From Nocardioides hwasunensis (GTDB taxonomy: Bacteria > Actinomycetota > Actinomycetes > Propionibacteriales > Nocardioidaceae), in the NCBI RefSeq assembly GCF_014779665.1, contig NZ_JACXYY010000001.1, positions 310,001 through 374,000 on the forward strand: 64,000 bases of DNA, given 5' to 3'. The notes under the pieces are model-generated. The model was given only the letters and a program-made list of their open reading frames with translations. It had not been told where the DNA came from and ran no database searches. Positions within the stretch are counted from its first letter, which is position 1. Each line of letters begins with the position of its first letter. The position numbers and the translations under genes are program-made. This document shows, piece by piece, positions 52,879-63,794 of the stretch.

Positions 52879-54429
52879 ATGGCGACCACAACTTCCACCA
52901 CCTCGTCCGGACCGGGCGCACGGGTGCGCGTGCAGAAGTTCGGCACGTTCCTTTCCAACATGGTGATGCCCAACATCGGCGCCTTCATCGCCTGGGGCTT
53001 CATCACCGCGCTCTTCATCGAGGTGGGCTGGCTCAACCTCGGCGGCAAGGGCAGCCTCGCGCCCGACAGCTGGGTCGCCGAGATCGGCGGGTGGGGCGAC
53101 TTCGCCGACACGGGCGGCGGGCTCGTCGGCAAGATGATCACCTACCTGCTGCCCCTGCTCATCGCGTACACCGGCGGACGGATGGTCTACAACGACACCG
53201 CTCGCGGTGGCGTCGTGGGCGCGATCGCCACGATGGGCGTCATCGCCGGCACGTCGATCCCGATGTTCATGGGCGCCATGATCATGGGCCCGCTCGGCGG
53301 CTGGACGATGAAGCACATCGACGCGATCTGGGACGGCAAGATCAAGCCCGGCTTCGAGATGCTGGTCAACAACTTCTCGGCCGGCATCTGGGGCTTCATC
53401 CTCGCCACGTTCGGGTTCTTCGCGATGAGCCCGGTCCTCACCTGGATCGCCAACATCCTCGGCGACGGCGTGAAGGCCATCACCGACGCAGGACTGCTCC
53501 CGCTGACCTCGATCCTGATCGAGCCCGCCAAGGTGCTGTTCCTCAACAACGCCATCAACCAGGGCGTGCTGACCCCGCTCGGCACCGCGGACGTCCAGGA
53601 GACCGGCAAGTCCATCCTGTTCCTGCTCGAGGCCAACCCCGCCGCCGGCGCGGGTCTCCTCCTCGCCTACATGTTCTTCGGCAAGGGCATGGCCAAGTCG
53701 TCGGCTCCCGGCGCGCTCATCATCCACTTCCTCGGCGGCATCCACGAGGTCTACTTCCCCTACGTGCTGATGAAGCCCAAGCTGATCGTGGCCATGATCG
53801 CCGGCGGCATGTCGCAGATCTTCATCAACGTGATCTTCGACGTCGGCCTCCGCGCGCCCGCTGCGCCGGGTTCGGTGTTCGCGGTCTACATCCAGACCAA
53901 CTCCACGGTCATGGACTACGTCGGCGTCACCTTGTCCATCATCGGTGGTGCGGCTGCCAGCTTCGTCGTCGCCGCCATCATCTTGAAGACGGACAAGACC
54001 GAGGAGGCCGAGGACGAGCTGGTCCACGCGACCGCCTCCATGGAGCAGATGAAGGGCAAGAAGTCCTCGGTCGCCAGCGCGCTGACCGGTGGCACCGCGG
54101 CCGCCGGCACCGCCACGACCACGTCCACGTCCACGAAGGAGATCCGCAACATCGTGTTCGCCTGCGACGCCGGCATGGGCTCCTCGGCGATGGGTGCCTC
54201 GGTGCTCCGCAAGAAGATCCAGGACGCCGGTCACAGCGAGGTGACGGTGGTCAACAAGGCGATCTCCAACCTGAGCGACGACGTCGACCTGGTGGTCACC
54301 CACCAGGACCTGACGGCCCGGGCCCAGGAGAGGAGCCCGTCGGCGATCCACGTGTCGGTCGACAACTTCATGGGCAGCCCGCGCTACGACGAGATCGTGG
54401 CGATGGTGGAGGAGAACAACCCCTCCTGA
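52879..54429 (+). CDS. mtlA: Mannitol-specific PTS permease EIICB
   Basis: Imports mannitol as mannitol-1-phosphate. The 516-aa protein has the EIIC membrane domain (about 17-375, with GGIHEVYFPYVLMKP, the conserved substrate-site motif) and an EIIB domain with phospho-C429 in VFACDAGMGSSAMGAS. A Thr/Ala-rich linker joins them. EIIA is separate (mtlF, 55457). GGAGG lies about 9 nt before the ATG. It ends at a strong terminator shared with the convergent gene at 54567. Confidence 0.94.
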   Translation: MATTTSTTSSGPGARVRVQKFGTFLSNMVMPNIGAFIAWGFITALFIEVGWLNLGGKGSLAPDSWVAEIGGWGDFADTGGGLVGKMITYLLPLLIAYTGGRMVYNDTARGGVVGAIATMGVIAGTSIPMFMGAMIMGPLGGWTMKHIDAIWDGKIKPGFEMLVNNFSAGIWGFILATFGFFAMSPVLTWIANILGDGVKAITDAGLLPLTSILIEPAKVLFLNNAINQGVLTPLGTADVQETGKSILFLLEANPAAGAGLLLAYMFFGKGMAKSSAPGALIIHFLGGIHEVYFPYVLMKPKLIVAMIAGGMSQIFINVIFDVGLRAPAAPGSVFAVYIQTNSTVMDYVGVTLSIIGGAAASFVVAAIILKTDKTEEAEDELVHATASMEQMKGKKSSVASALTGGTAAAGTATTTSTSTKEIRNIVFACDAGMGSSAMGASVLRKKIQDAGHSEVTVVNKAISNLSDDVDLVVTHQDLTARAQERSPSAIHVSVDNFMGSPRYDEIVAMVEENNPS

Positions 54430-54477
54430 CGCCCAGCCAGACCCAGGCCCGACCCGTCCCGAGCGGGTGACCTGACG

Positions 54478-54517
54478 CAGGGCCCGGCCATCCGCACGAG
54501 CGGAGGACCGGGCCCTG
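54478..54517. terminator. Terminator between mtlA and the convergent gene
   Basis: Perfect 10-bp outer stem, 54478-54487 with 54508-54517, enclosing an inner stem TCCGC/GCGGA (54491-54495 with 54500-54504). It can act in both directions. Confidence 0.7.
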
Positions 54518-54566
54518 TGGCATGGGTGGCCCGGGCGTACGTCGGGTGCCGCCGGGCGGGCGCCGG

Positions 54567-55244
54567 TCAGTCGGCGAGGACGCCGGTGCGGAACGTCGCG
54601 AGGTCCACGCCGCTCAGCACGCCGCCGCCGACGTGGATGGCCGAGACGATCTCCTCGGCCGAGCAGCCGAGGTCGGCGATCGCGACGGCGAGGCCGTTGC
54701 CGACGGGTGCGGAGACCAGCTGCACCCAGGCGTAGCCGGCCACGAGCGACGTCGTGCCGAGGAACCGGTCGAAGGCGTCGTAGGCCACCTTCATCCGACG
54801 GCCGGTCCCGGCCAGGCCGTCGCGGTCGATGCCGGGGACCTTGTCGGCCACCAGGTCACCGGACGCCGAGACGACGAAGCAGCCCGCCACCATCTCGATC
54901 CCGCTCACCTGGTCCATCACGTGGTCGAGCTCGTCGCCGAGGGTGGCGGCCACAGCCTGGGTGGTGGTCTCGGCTGGCTCGACGCCGGTGCTGCTCAGCG
55001 TGCAGGTCACCTCCAGGCCGAAGTCGCCCTCGTGGCCGACCGTGGCCGACAGCTCCCGGCGCCCGCCGCCTGCGTGGAGGGCCTGCATCTCGCCGAGCCC
55101 GAGGAGCTGGTCGACCTGGGCGAGCGCCCGGACGACGTACAGCGCCATCCCGGCGAGCTCGCCGCCGTGCCCGTCGTCGCCGCGGTAGCGGCCGTCGCCG
55201 TGGGCGGTGAAGCCGCCCGCCTGCGTGGTCTGGGTGTCACTCAT
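54567..55244 (-). CDS. Unknown protein with a possible roadblock/LC7-like region
   Basis: A 225-aa cytosolic-looking protein inserted between mtlA and mtlF on the opposite strand. The N-terminus is Thr/Gln/Gly-rich. The middle (about 65-115) has beta-strand character (RRELSATVGHEGDFGLEVTCT). The C-terminal half (about 115-215) reads DHVMDQVSGIEMVAGCFVVSASGDLVADKVPG, which weakly resembles roadblock/LC7 domains of bacterial GTPase-regulator proteins. This is a weak resemblance by eye. ATG 55244 has AGAAGGA upstream; an in-frame extension to 55298 lacks support. Confidence 0.6.
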   Translation of the reverse strand: MSDTQTTQAGGFTAHGDGRYRGDDGHGGELAGMALYVVRALAQVDQLLGLGEMQALHAGGGRRELSATVGHEGDFGLEVTCTLSSTGVEPAETTTQAVAATLGDELDHVMDQVSGIEMVAGCFVVSASGDLVADKVPGIDRDGLAGTGRRMKVAYDAFDRFLGTTSLVAGYAWVQLVSAPVGNGLAVAIADLGCSAEEIVSAIHVGGGVLSGVDLATFRTGVLAD

Positions 55245-55456
55245 GCGACTGTCCTTCTCGTGCTCGACCAAGGGACCTGCGACCGTCGCCACGAGCATCC
55301 GATCGACGCGCCCAGACTAGAGGCGCACGCGCCCGCGTGTGACGGACTTCGCGAACCCGGCCGTCACCGCAGATGTGGTGTGATGGCTCCACGACGCACT
55401 CGCGTCGGCGTCCGCGGTGGCGGATCGTGCCAGCACCTGCGAGGAATGAGGCCGAG

Positions 55457-55888
55457 ATGAGCGACGTACTGAGCCGGGAGTCGATCGTGCTGGGTGGGCA
55501 GGCCCGGGACCGGGACGCCGCCATCACCGAGGCCGGCAACCTGCTGGTGGCCAGCGGTGCCGTGCCCGAGGCCTACGTCGCCGCCATGCACGAGCGCGAG
55601 GGCTCCGTGTCGACGTTCATGGGCAACGGCCTGGCGATCCCGCACGGCACCAACGAGGCCAAGTCTCTCATCGAGCGCACGGCCATCTCGTTCGTCCGCT
55701 ACGACGAGCCCATCGACTGGAACGGCAACTTCGCCTTCTTCGTCGTCGGCATCGCCGGCGCCGGCGACGACCACCTCACCGTCCTCCAGGCGATCGCCGG
55801 CATCTTCACCTCCGCGGGCGGGGTCGACTCGCTGGCCACCGCCGAGACGCCCGACGACGTGCTGGCCATCCTCGGCGAGAAGCTGTAG
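55457..55888 (+). CDS. mtlF: Mannitol-specific PTS EIIA
   Basis: Passes phosphate from HPr to the EIIB domain of MtlA. The 143-aa protein has the phosphorylated H63 in NGLAIPHGTNEAK and the normal EIIA-mtl length. ATG 55457 follows GAGG-rich sequence and matches family starts; upstream in-frame residues look non-coding. It is separated from mtlA by the minus-strand gene at 54567-55244, an unusual split of a mannitol PTS. A 12-bp perfect terminator follows. Confidence 0.92.
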   Translation: MSDVLSRESIVLGGQARDRDAAITEAGNLLVASGAVPEAYVAAMHEREGSVSTFMGNGLAIPHGTNEAKSLIERTAISFVRYDEPIDWNGNFAFFVVGIAGAGDDHLTVLQAIAGIFTSAGGVDSLATAETPDDVLAILGEKL

Positions 55889-55906
55889 GAGCTGACACAG
55901 GCCGAC

Positions 55907-55935
55907 GAGCCCCCGCCGGACGACGGCGGGGGCTC
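55907..55935 (+). terminator. Terminator after mtlF
   Basis: Perfect 12-bp stem, 55907-55918 with 55924-55935, with the 5-nt loop GACGA. No U-tract follows. Confidence 0.7.
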
Positions 55936-55982
55936 TCGCGCGTCGGGGTGGCTCGGCGGAGCCAGGCGAGGCCGGCGCGTCG

Positions 55983-58103
55983 TCAGGTGGGCGTGACCGC
56001 CACGGGTACGCCGTTGAGCGCGGCGTTGCCCGACACGTCGAGCAGGTCGGGGTCGGTGAGGTCGTTGACCGAGACGCCCGGCACCTCGCGGCTGCGACCC
56101 ATCAGCACACCGTCGTGCGCGTGCCCGTAGCCGTGGGGGAGCGACACCACGCCCGGCATGAGGTCGTCGGAGGCGGCGACCTCCACCTCGACCGCGCCGA
56201 CCCGGGAGGTGACCCGGACGACCGAGCCGTCGGTGATCGACCGGTCGGCCAGGTCGGCGGGGTTCATCAGCAGCTGGTGCCGCGGTCGACCGCGGGTGAG
56301 CCGCTCGGAGTTGTGCATCCAGGAGTTGCAGTCGCGCTGGTGGCGTCGCCCGATGAGGAGCAGCTCGTGGTCGGCGAGAGCCGCGACGGCGTCGAGCCGT
56401 GCCACGTCGTCGACGACGAGCCTCGGCGCGAGGTCGATGCGTCGGTCCCTCGAGGCCAGTCGCCCGGGCAGCTGGCCGCCGCGCAGCGGGCCGAGGTCGA
56501 TGCCCGCGGGACGCGCGCGCAGCTTCGTCATGGTCACGCCGCTGGCACCGCGGCGCAGGAGAGCCGTCACGAGGAGGGTCGGGCTCGCGGAGAGCCGTGC
56601 CCGCTGGACGAGTCGCCTCCGCAACGGCGGCTTGCGATCGAGCCGGGCCGTCGTGCGCAGTGCGATCTCGCGGAAGATCTGCCAGTCGTGGCGCTGGTCG
56701 GCGTCCTTGTCGAAGACCGCTGGGGTGAACCGTGCGGTGTCGCGCACGGCCAGCAGGTGGAAGACCAGGTCGTAGTGGTCGCGCTCCAGAGCGGTGGTCG
56801 GCGGGAGGATCACGTCGGCGTGCCGCGTCGTCTCGTTGACGTAGATGTCGACCGCGGCCATGAAGTCGAGTCCCCGCAGCGCCCCGTCGAGCCGGGCGCC
56901 GGCGGGCGTCGAGAGCACCGGGTTCCCCGCGACCGTCAGCAGCGCGCGCACCTGGCCCTCGCCGGGAGTCTCGATCTCCTCCCGCAGCGCTGCGACGGGC
57001 AGCTCGCCGGCGGTCTCCGGCAGCCCACGCACCCGCGAGCGCCACACGTCGTGGTGCCCGCGCCCGATCAGGCCGGTCCCGACCGCGTCGATGGCGGGGG
57101 TCGTGAACATGGCGCCGCCGGCGCGGTCGAGGTTGCCGCTCAGGAGGTTGAGGCAGTTGACCGCCCACTGGCACACCGAGCCCCACGGGCCGGCCGAGAC
57201 GCCGATGCGGCTGTAGACCACGCCCGCGTCCGCAGCCACCAGCTCGCGCGCCAGACGGCGGATCTCGTCGGCCGGCACCCCGCTCGTCGCTGCCGCCCGC
57301 TCGGGCGTGAATCCGGCCACGAGGTCGACCACCGTCGCCAGCCCGTCGACGTACGACGCCACCGCCGGGGTCTGCTCGGTCGTCAGGACGTGCAGCATCG
57401 CGAGCAGCACCCACGCGTCGGTGCCGGGCCGCACGAAGTGGTGCTCGTCGGCGACCTTCGCGGTCTCGGTCCGGCGCGGGTCGAGCACGATCATCCGCCC
57501 GCCGCGGGCGTGCAGGTCACGGAGCCGCTGAGGGAAGTCGGGCACGGTCATGAGCGAGCCGTTGGACGCCATCGGGTTCGCGCCGACCACCAGGAACCAC
57601 GCGGTGCGGTCGATGTCGGGGATCGGGAGGAAGAGCTGGTGGCCGAACATCAGGTGCGCCACCAGCTGGTGGGGGAGCTGGTCGACCGATGTCGCTGAGT
57701 AGCGGTTCCTGGTGCGGAACGCCTTGACCATCGCGGTCCCGTGCGTCATCGACCCGAGGCTGTGCGCGTTGGGGTTGCCGAGGTAGACCCCGAGCGCGTC
57801 GTCGCCGTGCTCGTTGATCGTGCGGGCGAGCCGGTCGGCGACGAGGTCGAACGCCTCCTCCCAGCCGATCTCCTGCCAGGTGGCACCGACGCGCCGCACC
57901 GGTCGCCGCAGCCGGTCCGGATCGGCGTACACGTCGGCGATGGCCACGCCCTTCGGGCAGACGTGACCGCGGGAGAGCGGGTCGGCCGGATTGCCGCGGA
58001 CGCCGACGACGTCGCGGCCCTCGATGGTGATCTCGAGGCCGCAGATGGCCTCGCAGAGGTTGCAGACCCCGATCCGCTTCTCGGTCTGCTCGTGGGTGGA
58101 CAC
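55983..58103 (-). CDS. Molybdopterin-dependent oxidoreductase (formate dehydrogenase/nitrate reductase-like)
   Basis: A 706-aa DMSO-reductase-family protein. The N-terminal [4Fe-4S] motif is CNLCEAICG followed by HVCPKG. Molybdopterin-binding parts include VVGANPMASNGSLM and VLDPRRTETAKVADEH, and the C-terminal domain has NPADLADRSITDGSVVRVTSR. No twin-arginine signal is seen, so it is probably cytoplasmic. The metal-ligand residue is not clearly identified and the substrate is unknown; no electron-transfer partner gene lies beside it. GTG 58103 starts MSTHEQTEKRIGVC; GTG 58130 would add nine residues. Confidence 0.85.
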   Translation of the reverse strand: MSTHEQTEKRIGVCNLCEAICGLEITIEGRDVVGVRGNPADPLSRGHVCPKGVAIADVYADPDRLRRPVRRVGATWQEIGWEEAFDLVADRLARTINEHGDDALGVYLGNPNAHSLGSMTHGTAMVKAFRTRNRYSATSVDQLPHQLVAHLMFGHQLFLPIPDIDRTAWFLVVGANPMASNGSLMTVPDFPQRLRDLHARGGRMIVLDPRRTETAKVADEHHFVRPGTDAWVLLAMLHVLTTEQTPAVASYVDGLATVVDLVAGFTPERAAATSGVPADEIRRLARELVAADAGVVYSRIGVSAGPWGSVCQWAVNCLNLLSGNLDRAGGAMFTTPAIDAVGTGLIGRGHHDVWRSRVRGLPETAGELPVAALREEIETPGEGQVRALLTVAGNPVLSTPAGARLDGALRGLDFMAAVDIYVNETTRHADVILPPTTALERDHYDLVFHLLAVRDTARFTPAVFDKDADQRHDWQIFREIALRTTARLDRKPPLRRRLVQRARLSASPTLLVTALLRRGASGVTMTKLRARPAGIDLGPLRGGQLPGRLASRDRRIDLAPRLVVDDVARLDAVAALADHELLLIGRRHQRDCNSWMHNSERLTRGRPRHQLLMNPADLADRSITDGSVVRVTSRVGAVEVEVAASDDLMPGVVSLPHGYGHAHDGVLMGRSREVPGVSVNDLTDPDLLDVSGNAALNGVPVAVTPT

Positions 58104-58222
58104 ACTCCGATCCAAGCACGCGACGTTCACCTGATGGAGGGTTCCGCGTGCGAGGTTGGTTCCGGCACACTTGCCGCCGCCCGGTCAGATCCGGGCGTTC
58201 CCCCACGCGAACGGAGCACGTC

Positions 58223-58483
58223 ATGGGTTACGGAGGACCGATCGGCCTCATCGTCATCGGGCTGGTGCTGTCGCTGGCGCTGACCGAACAGCAAGTGGGC
58301 CCGGTGCAGGTGACCACCGTCGGCTGGATCCTCGTCGTCGCCGGCGCGGCGTGGCTGGTGCTCACGCTCGTCCAGCAGAACACCCGCCGCCGGCACACCG
58401 CCACGGCGACCACCACGGACTCCGCAGGTCGCCAGGCGACCACGCAGCGCACCACGGAGGAGCCGCCGCCGCCGGCCGTCTGA
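58223..58483 (+). CDS. DUF6458-type small membrane protein
   Basis: An 86-aa protein with two membrane helices, about residues 6-22 and 31-50 ([34 protein letters not shown]), and a Thr-rich polar tail. The [13 protein letters not shown] start recalls the actinobacterial DUF6458 family. Function unknown. ATG 58223 has GGAG about 8 nt upstream. It is divergent from the molybdopterin gene and ends before a strong hairpin. Confidence 0.75.
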   Translation: MGYGGPIGLIVIGLVLSLALTEQQVGPVQVTTVGWILVVAGAAWLVLTLVQQNTRRRHTATATTTDSAGRQATTQRTTEEPPPPAV

Positions 58484-58495
58484 GTCGTCGGCCCT

Positions 58496-58536
58496 CGAGG
58501 CGCCTCACGCGGATTGGGCCGCGTGCGGGCGCCTCG
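58496..58536 (+). terminator. Terminator after the DUF6458 gene
   Basis: Outer stem CGAGGCGCC (58496-58504) with GGCGCCTCG (58528-58536) and inner stem CACGCGG (58506-58512) with CCGCGTG (58519-58525), followed by TTATGCTT. It overlaps the rpsO promoter candidate. Confidence 0.65.
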
Positions 58537-58543
58537 TTATGCT
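58514..58543 (+). promoter_or_regulatory. Candidate rpsO promoter inside the terminator
   Basis: TTGGGC (58514-58519) and TATGCT (58538-58543) are separated by 18 nt. The -35 overlaps the loop of the upstream terminator hairpin. The resulting leader is about 100 nt, a length that allows S15 autoregulation. Confidence 0.4.
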
Positions 58544-58650
58544 TCTCCGGTTGCCCAGGTGGGCGACACGCCGTCACGACGGCCGCGGATCCAGAGTGCC
58601 CCGGTGAACAGGCCCGGGCGCGCCGCGCAACGAGAACCGAAGGAGCCCCC

Positions 58651-58926
58651 ATGTCGATTGGTACCGACGCGGAGACCAAGAAGAAGATCATCGCCGAGTA
58701 CGCCCTGACCGAGGGTGACACCGGTTCCCCCGAGGTCCAGATCGCGCTGCTCAGCCACCGCATCTCGCACCTCACCGACCACCTCAAGACGCACAAGCAC
58801 GACCACCACAGCCGTCGTGGCCTGCTGCTGCTCGTCGGCCAGCGTCGTCGCCTGCTGAACTACCTGCAGAAGACCGAGATCGAGCGCTACCGCTCGATCA
58901 TCGAGCGCCTCGGCCTTCGCCGCTGA
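58651..58926 (+). CDS. rpsO: 30S ribosomal protein S15
   Basis: Binds 16S rRNA early in small-subunit assembly. The 91-aa protein shows [57 protein letters not shown], the family core. AAGGAG lies 7 nt before the ATG, which makes this one of the leadered genes. As in most bacteria it is followed by pnp. A 14-bp perfect hairpin between them may be terminator and processing site. Confidence 0.97.
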   Translation: MSIGTDAETKKKIIAEYALTEGDTGSPEVQIALLSHRISHLTDHLKTHKHDHHSRRGLLLLVGQRRRLLNYLQKTEIERYRSIIERLGLRR

Positions 58927-58932
58927 ACCACT

Positions 58933-58964
58933 GGAGCGGCCTCCCGGACACGGGAGGCCGCTCC
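58933..58964 (+). terminator. Terminator or processing hairpin between rpsO and pnp
   Basis: Perfect 14-bp stem, 58933-58946 with 58951-58964, loop GACA. No U-tract. A second small hairpin, TCGCGGA/TCCGCGA (59141-59147 with 59152-59158), lies just before pnp. Confidence 0.7.
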
Positions 58965-59179
58965 GCTCGGTTTCGGGGGTGCCGCCGCGCTAGTGTCGGT
59001 CCCGGAACACACAACTGAACACACCAGATCCAGGAGCGACCCGCCCATCCGGCTCGGTCCTCGGTAGTGGCCTTCAGGTGCTCCCCCTCGTGGGCGCAGT
59101 CCTGCGGGCCTCGATCGAAGACCGGCATCTCATGCGGTGTCGCGGATCGCTCCGCGAAGAGAAAGCAGATCCTGCCTTC

Positions 59180-61414
<2,235 letters not shown>

Positions 61415-61435
61415 CCTGATCGACCCCAGCTCCAT

Positions 61436-61472
61436 CCACGACCGGCCGGCGGCCTCCGCCGGCCGGTCGTGG
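61436..61472 (+). terminator. Terminator after pnp
   Basis: Perfect 17-bp stem, 61436-61452 with 61456-61472, with a 3-nt CCT loop. No U-tract follows. Confidence 0.75.
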
Positions 61473-61528
61473 CGCTTCTCCCCGTGCGCCACCCCAGCAG
61501 CACCGCCGCATCACCTGGAAGGACCCCC

Positions 61529-62839
61529 GTGCAGAAGAACGGCACCACCCGCACCCTCCACACCGTCAAGGACGCCGAGGGCGTGGTGACCTCGCGCGTA
61601 CGACGCACGGTCCTGCCCAGCGGCCTGCGGGTCGTCACCGAGCAGATGGCCGGCTCGCGCTCGGCCAGCATCGGCGTGTGGGTCAACGTGGGCTCTCGCC
61701 ACGAGTCGCCCACCCTGCACGGCTGCTCGCACTTCCTCGAGCACCTGCTCTTCAAGGGCACCCCGGAGCGGTCGGCGATGGAGATCTCGGTGGAGCTCGA
61801 CGCGGTCGGCGGCGAGTTCAACGCGTTCACCACCAAGGAGTACACCGTCTTCCACGCCCGGGTCCTCGACGAGGACCTGGCCACCGCGGTCGACGTCCTC
61901 GGCGACATGATCACCGCCTCCACCTTGACCTCGGCCGACGTCGAGGCCGAGCGCGACGTGATCCTCGACGAGATCGCGATGCACGACGACGACCCCGACG
62001 ACGTGGTGCACAACCTCTTCGCCCAGCAGGCGTGGGGCGAGAACACCCCGCTCGGCCGCCCGATCGCGGGCACCGAGGCCTCGATCACGGCGATGACGCG
62101 CGCCCAGATCCACCGCTTCTACCGGCGCCACTACCGGCCCGACAACATGGTCGTCTCCGTCGCCGGCAACATCGACCACGCAACTGTCGTACGCCAGGTC
62201 AAGAAGGCGTTCGGGCGCGAGGGCTTCCTGTCGAGCCAGGCCGACCCGACGCCGTCCGACCAGTCGGAGAGGGCGCGCAAGGTCACCGCCGGGGAGTCCC
62301 GCACCGTCCGGCCGCTCGAGCAGGTCAACCTCGTGCTCGGGGTGCGGGGCCTGACCCGCACGGACCCCCGCCGCTACGCCCTGGGCGTGCTCAACACCGC
62401 CATCGGCGGCGGCACCTCCTCCCGGATGTTCCAGGAGGTGCGCGAGCGGCGCGGCCTGGCGTACTCGGTCTACTCGTTCGCCACCCACCACGCGGACGCC
62501 GGCGTCGTCGGCGTCGCCGTCGGCTGCCTGCCGGGCAAGTACGACGCCGTGCTCGAGACCGTGCGCGGCGAGCTCGCCAAGGTGGCGGCCGAGGGCCTCA
62601 CCGAGGAGGAGCTCGAGCGCGGCAAGGGCCAGCTCAAGGGCGGGCTCGTGCTCGGCCTGGAGGACTCGGGGTCCCGCATGTCGCGCATCGGCAAGACCGA
62701 GCTGGTCGACGAGGAGCTGCTGACCATCGACGAGGTCGTCGCACGGATCGAGGCCGTCACGCTCGAGGACGTGGCGCGGCTGGCCGACGAGCTCTTCACG
62801 CAGCCTGAGCTGCTCGCGGTCGTGGGTCCGCAGGCCTGA
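61529..62839 (+). CDS. M16-family zinc metallopeptidase (processing-peptidase-like)
   Basis: A 436-aa insulinase-type peptidase. The inverted zinc motif is HFLEHLLFKGT (HxxEH), with the distal Glu in DVEAERDVILDEIAMHDDDP. The C-terminal M16 domain contains the family R/Y pair in RERRGLAYSVYSF. There is no signal peptide, so it is probably cytoplasmic. GTG 61529 has GGAAGGA 5 nt upstream. The location after pnp is conserved in many bacteria. Its last 44 bases overlap the convergent EamA gene. Confidence 0.92.
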   Translation: MQKNGTTRTLHTVKDAEGVVTSRVRRTVLPSGLRVVTEQMAGSRSASIGVWVNVGSRHESPTLHGCSHFLEHLLFKGTPERSAMEISVELDAVGGEFNAFTTKEYTVFHARVLDEDLATAVDVLGDMITASTLTSADVEAERDVILDEIAMHDDDPDDVVHNLFAQQAWGENTPLGRPIAGTEASITAMTRAQIHRFYRRHYRPDNMVVSVAGNIDHATVVRQVKKAFGREGFLSSQADPTPSDQSERARKVTAGESRTVRPLEQVNLVLGVRGLTRTDPRRYALGVLNTAIGGGTSSRMFQEVRERRGLAYSVYSFATHHADAGVVGVAVGCLPGKYDAVLETVRGELAKVAAEGLTEEELERGKGQLKGGLVLGLEDSGSRMSRIGKTELVDEELLTIDEVVARIEAVTLEDVARLADELFTQPELLAVVGPQA

Positions 62840-63722
62840 GCTCCTGGGCCGGAGGTCGCGACCGACCGGTCGCGACCAGCACCCCGGCCACCACGAGGCC
62901 GGCGCCGGCGATCTCGCCGGGGCTGACGGTCTCGCCGAGGACCAGCCACGCCGCGCTCATCCCGACCACCGGCACCAGCATGGAGAACGGTGCCACCGTG
63001 CCTGCCGGGTGTCGGGCCATCAGCCACGTCCAGATGCCCGAGCCCAGCACGGTGCCGATCAGGATGGTGTAGGCCAGACCGACGAGTGCGGGCAGCGCGT
63101 CGGGGGAGCCCCACGTGGTCATCGAGTCCATGATCTGCTGCGGTCCTTCGACGGCCAGTGAGAGCGCGAGCATCGGGAGGACCGGCACGACGGACATCCA
63201 CAGGACGAGGTGCAGCGGGTCCGGGGCCTTGGCCTGCGCGGAGCAGAGGTTGCCCGCCGCCCAGGCGAGAGCACCGGCCAGGACGAGCACGAACGGCGCG
63301 AAGGCGGCCGGGCCGTCGAGGCGCTGCCACCCCACCACGGCGAGCCCCACGACGGCGACCAGGACGCCGACAGCGGCTCGCGGGGCGAGCCTGGTGCGCA
63401 GGAACACCGCGGCGAGGAGCAGGGTGAACGGGGCCGATGCCTGCAGCACCAGCGACGACAGCCCGGCCGGCATGCCGGCCGCCATGCCCCAGTAGAGGAA
63501 GAGGAACTGGAACGTGCCGAAGCCGAGCCCGTAGCCGACCAGCCATCGCAGCGGCACGCGGGGGACCGGCACCAGCAGGATCGTCGGGACGGCGATCAGC
63601 GCGAAGCGCAGGGCGACCAGGAAGAACGGCGGGAAGTGCTGCAGGGATGCGTCGATCGCCAGGAAGTTCAGGCCCCAGCAGAGGGCGACGCTCGCGGCGA
63701 GCAGGCGGTGACGGGTGGGCAT
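62796..63722 (-). CDS. EamA-family (DMT superfamily) metabolite transporter
   Basis: A 308-aa inner-membrane protein with ten predicted helices in two EamA repeats, for example ALCWGLNFLAIDASLQHFPPFF in the first and YTILIGTVLGSGIWTWLMARHPAGTVAPFSMLVPVVGM in the second. The family exports amino acids or other metabolites; the substrate is unknown. ATG 63722 is chosen because residues upstream to 63773 do not match family starts. It is divergent from a LysR-type gene that probably controls it. Its 3' end overlaps the M16 gene tail to tail. Confidence 0.88.
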   Translation of the reverse strand: MPTRHRLLAASVALCWGLNFLAIDASLQHFPPFFLVALRFALIAVPTILLVPVPRVPLRWLVGYGLGFGTFQFLFLYWGMAAGMPAGLSSLVLQASAPFTLLLAAVFLRTRLAPRAAVGVLVAVVGLAVVGWQRLDGPAAFAPFVLVLAGALAWAAGNLCSAQAKAPDPLHLVLWMSVVPVLPMLALSLAVEGPQQIMDSMTTWGSPDALPALVGLAYTILIGTVLGSGIWTWLMARHPAGTVAPFSMLVPVVGMSAAWLVLGETVSPGEIAGAGLVVAGVLVATGRSRPPAQELRPADPRPRAAQAA

Positions 63723-63779
63723 GCACTCACTCTCTCGGCCCGGAATCTGAAGGACAAGCGAGAAGTGCTCCACTTTCTT

Positions 63780-63794
63780 TGTAGGCTGCCTACA
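63780..63794. promoter_or_regulatory. Palindromic operator over the LysR gene start
   Basis: TGTAGGC (63780-63786), a central T, and GCCTACA (63788-63794) form a perfect 15-nt palindrome. It has the T...A ends of LysR-type sites and covers the TAGGCT -10 and the first base of the ATG, so it fits autorepression. Confidence 0.5.
63782..63793 (+). promoter_or_regulatory. Leaderless promoter -10 of the LysR gene
   Basis: TAGGCT (63782-63787) is 6 nt before ATG 63794, within the palindrome. Confidence 0.45.

Noticed and set aside
54522..55460. A 312-codon plus-strand open frame between mtlA and mtlF
   Set aside because: It is antisense to the gene at 54567-55244, which has the better ribosome binding site and composition. 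The plus-strand translation is low-complexity, rich in H, R and V.
61469..61528. Upstream in-frame start for the M16 peptidase at 61469
   Set aside because: It would begin inside the pnp terminator stem. GTG 61529 has a well-spaced GGAAGGA and a family-like N-terminus.
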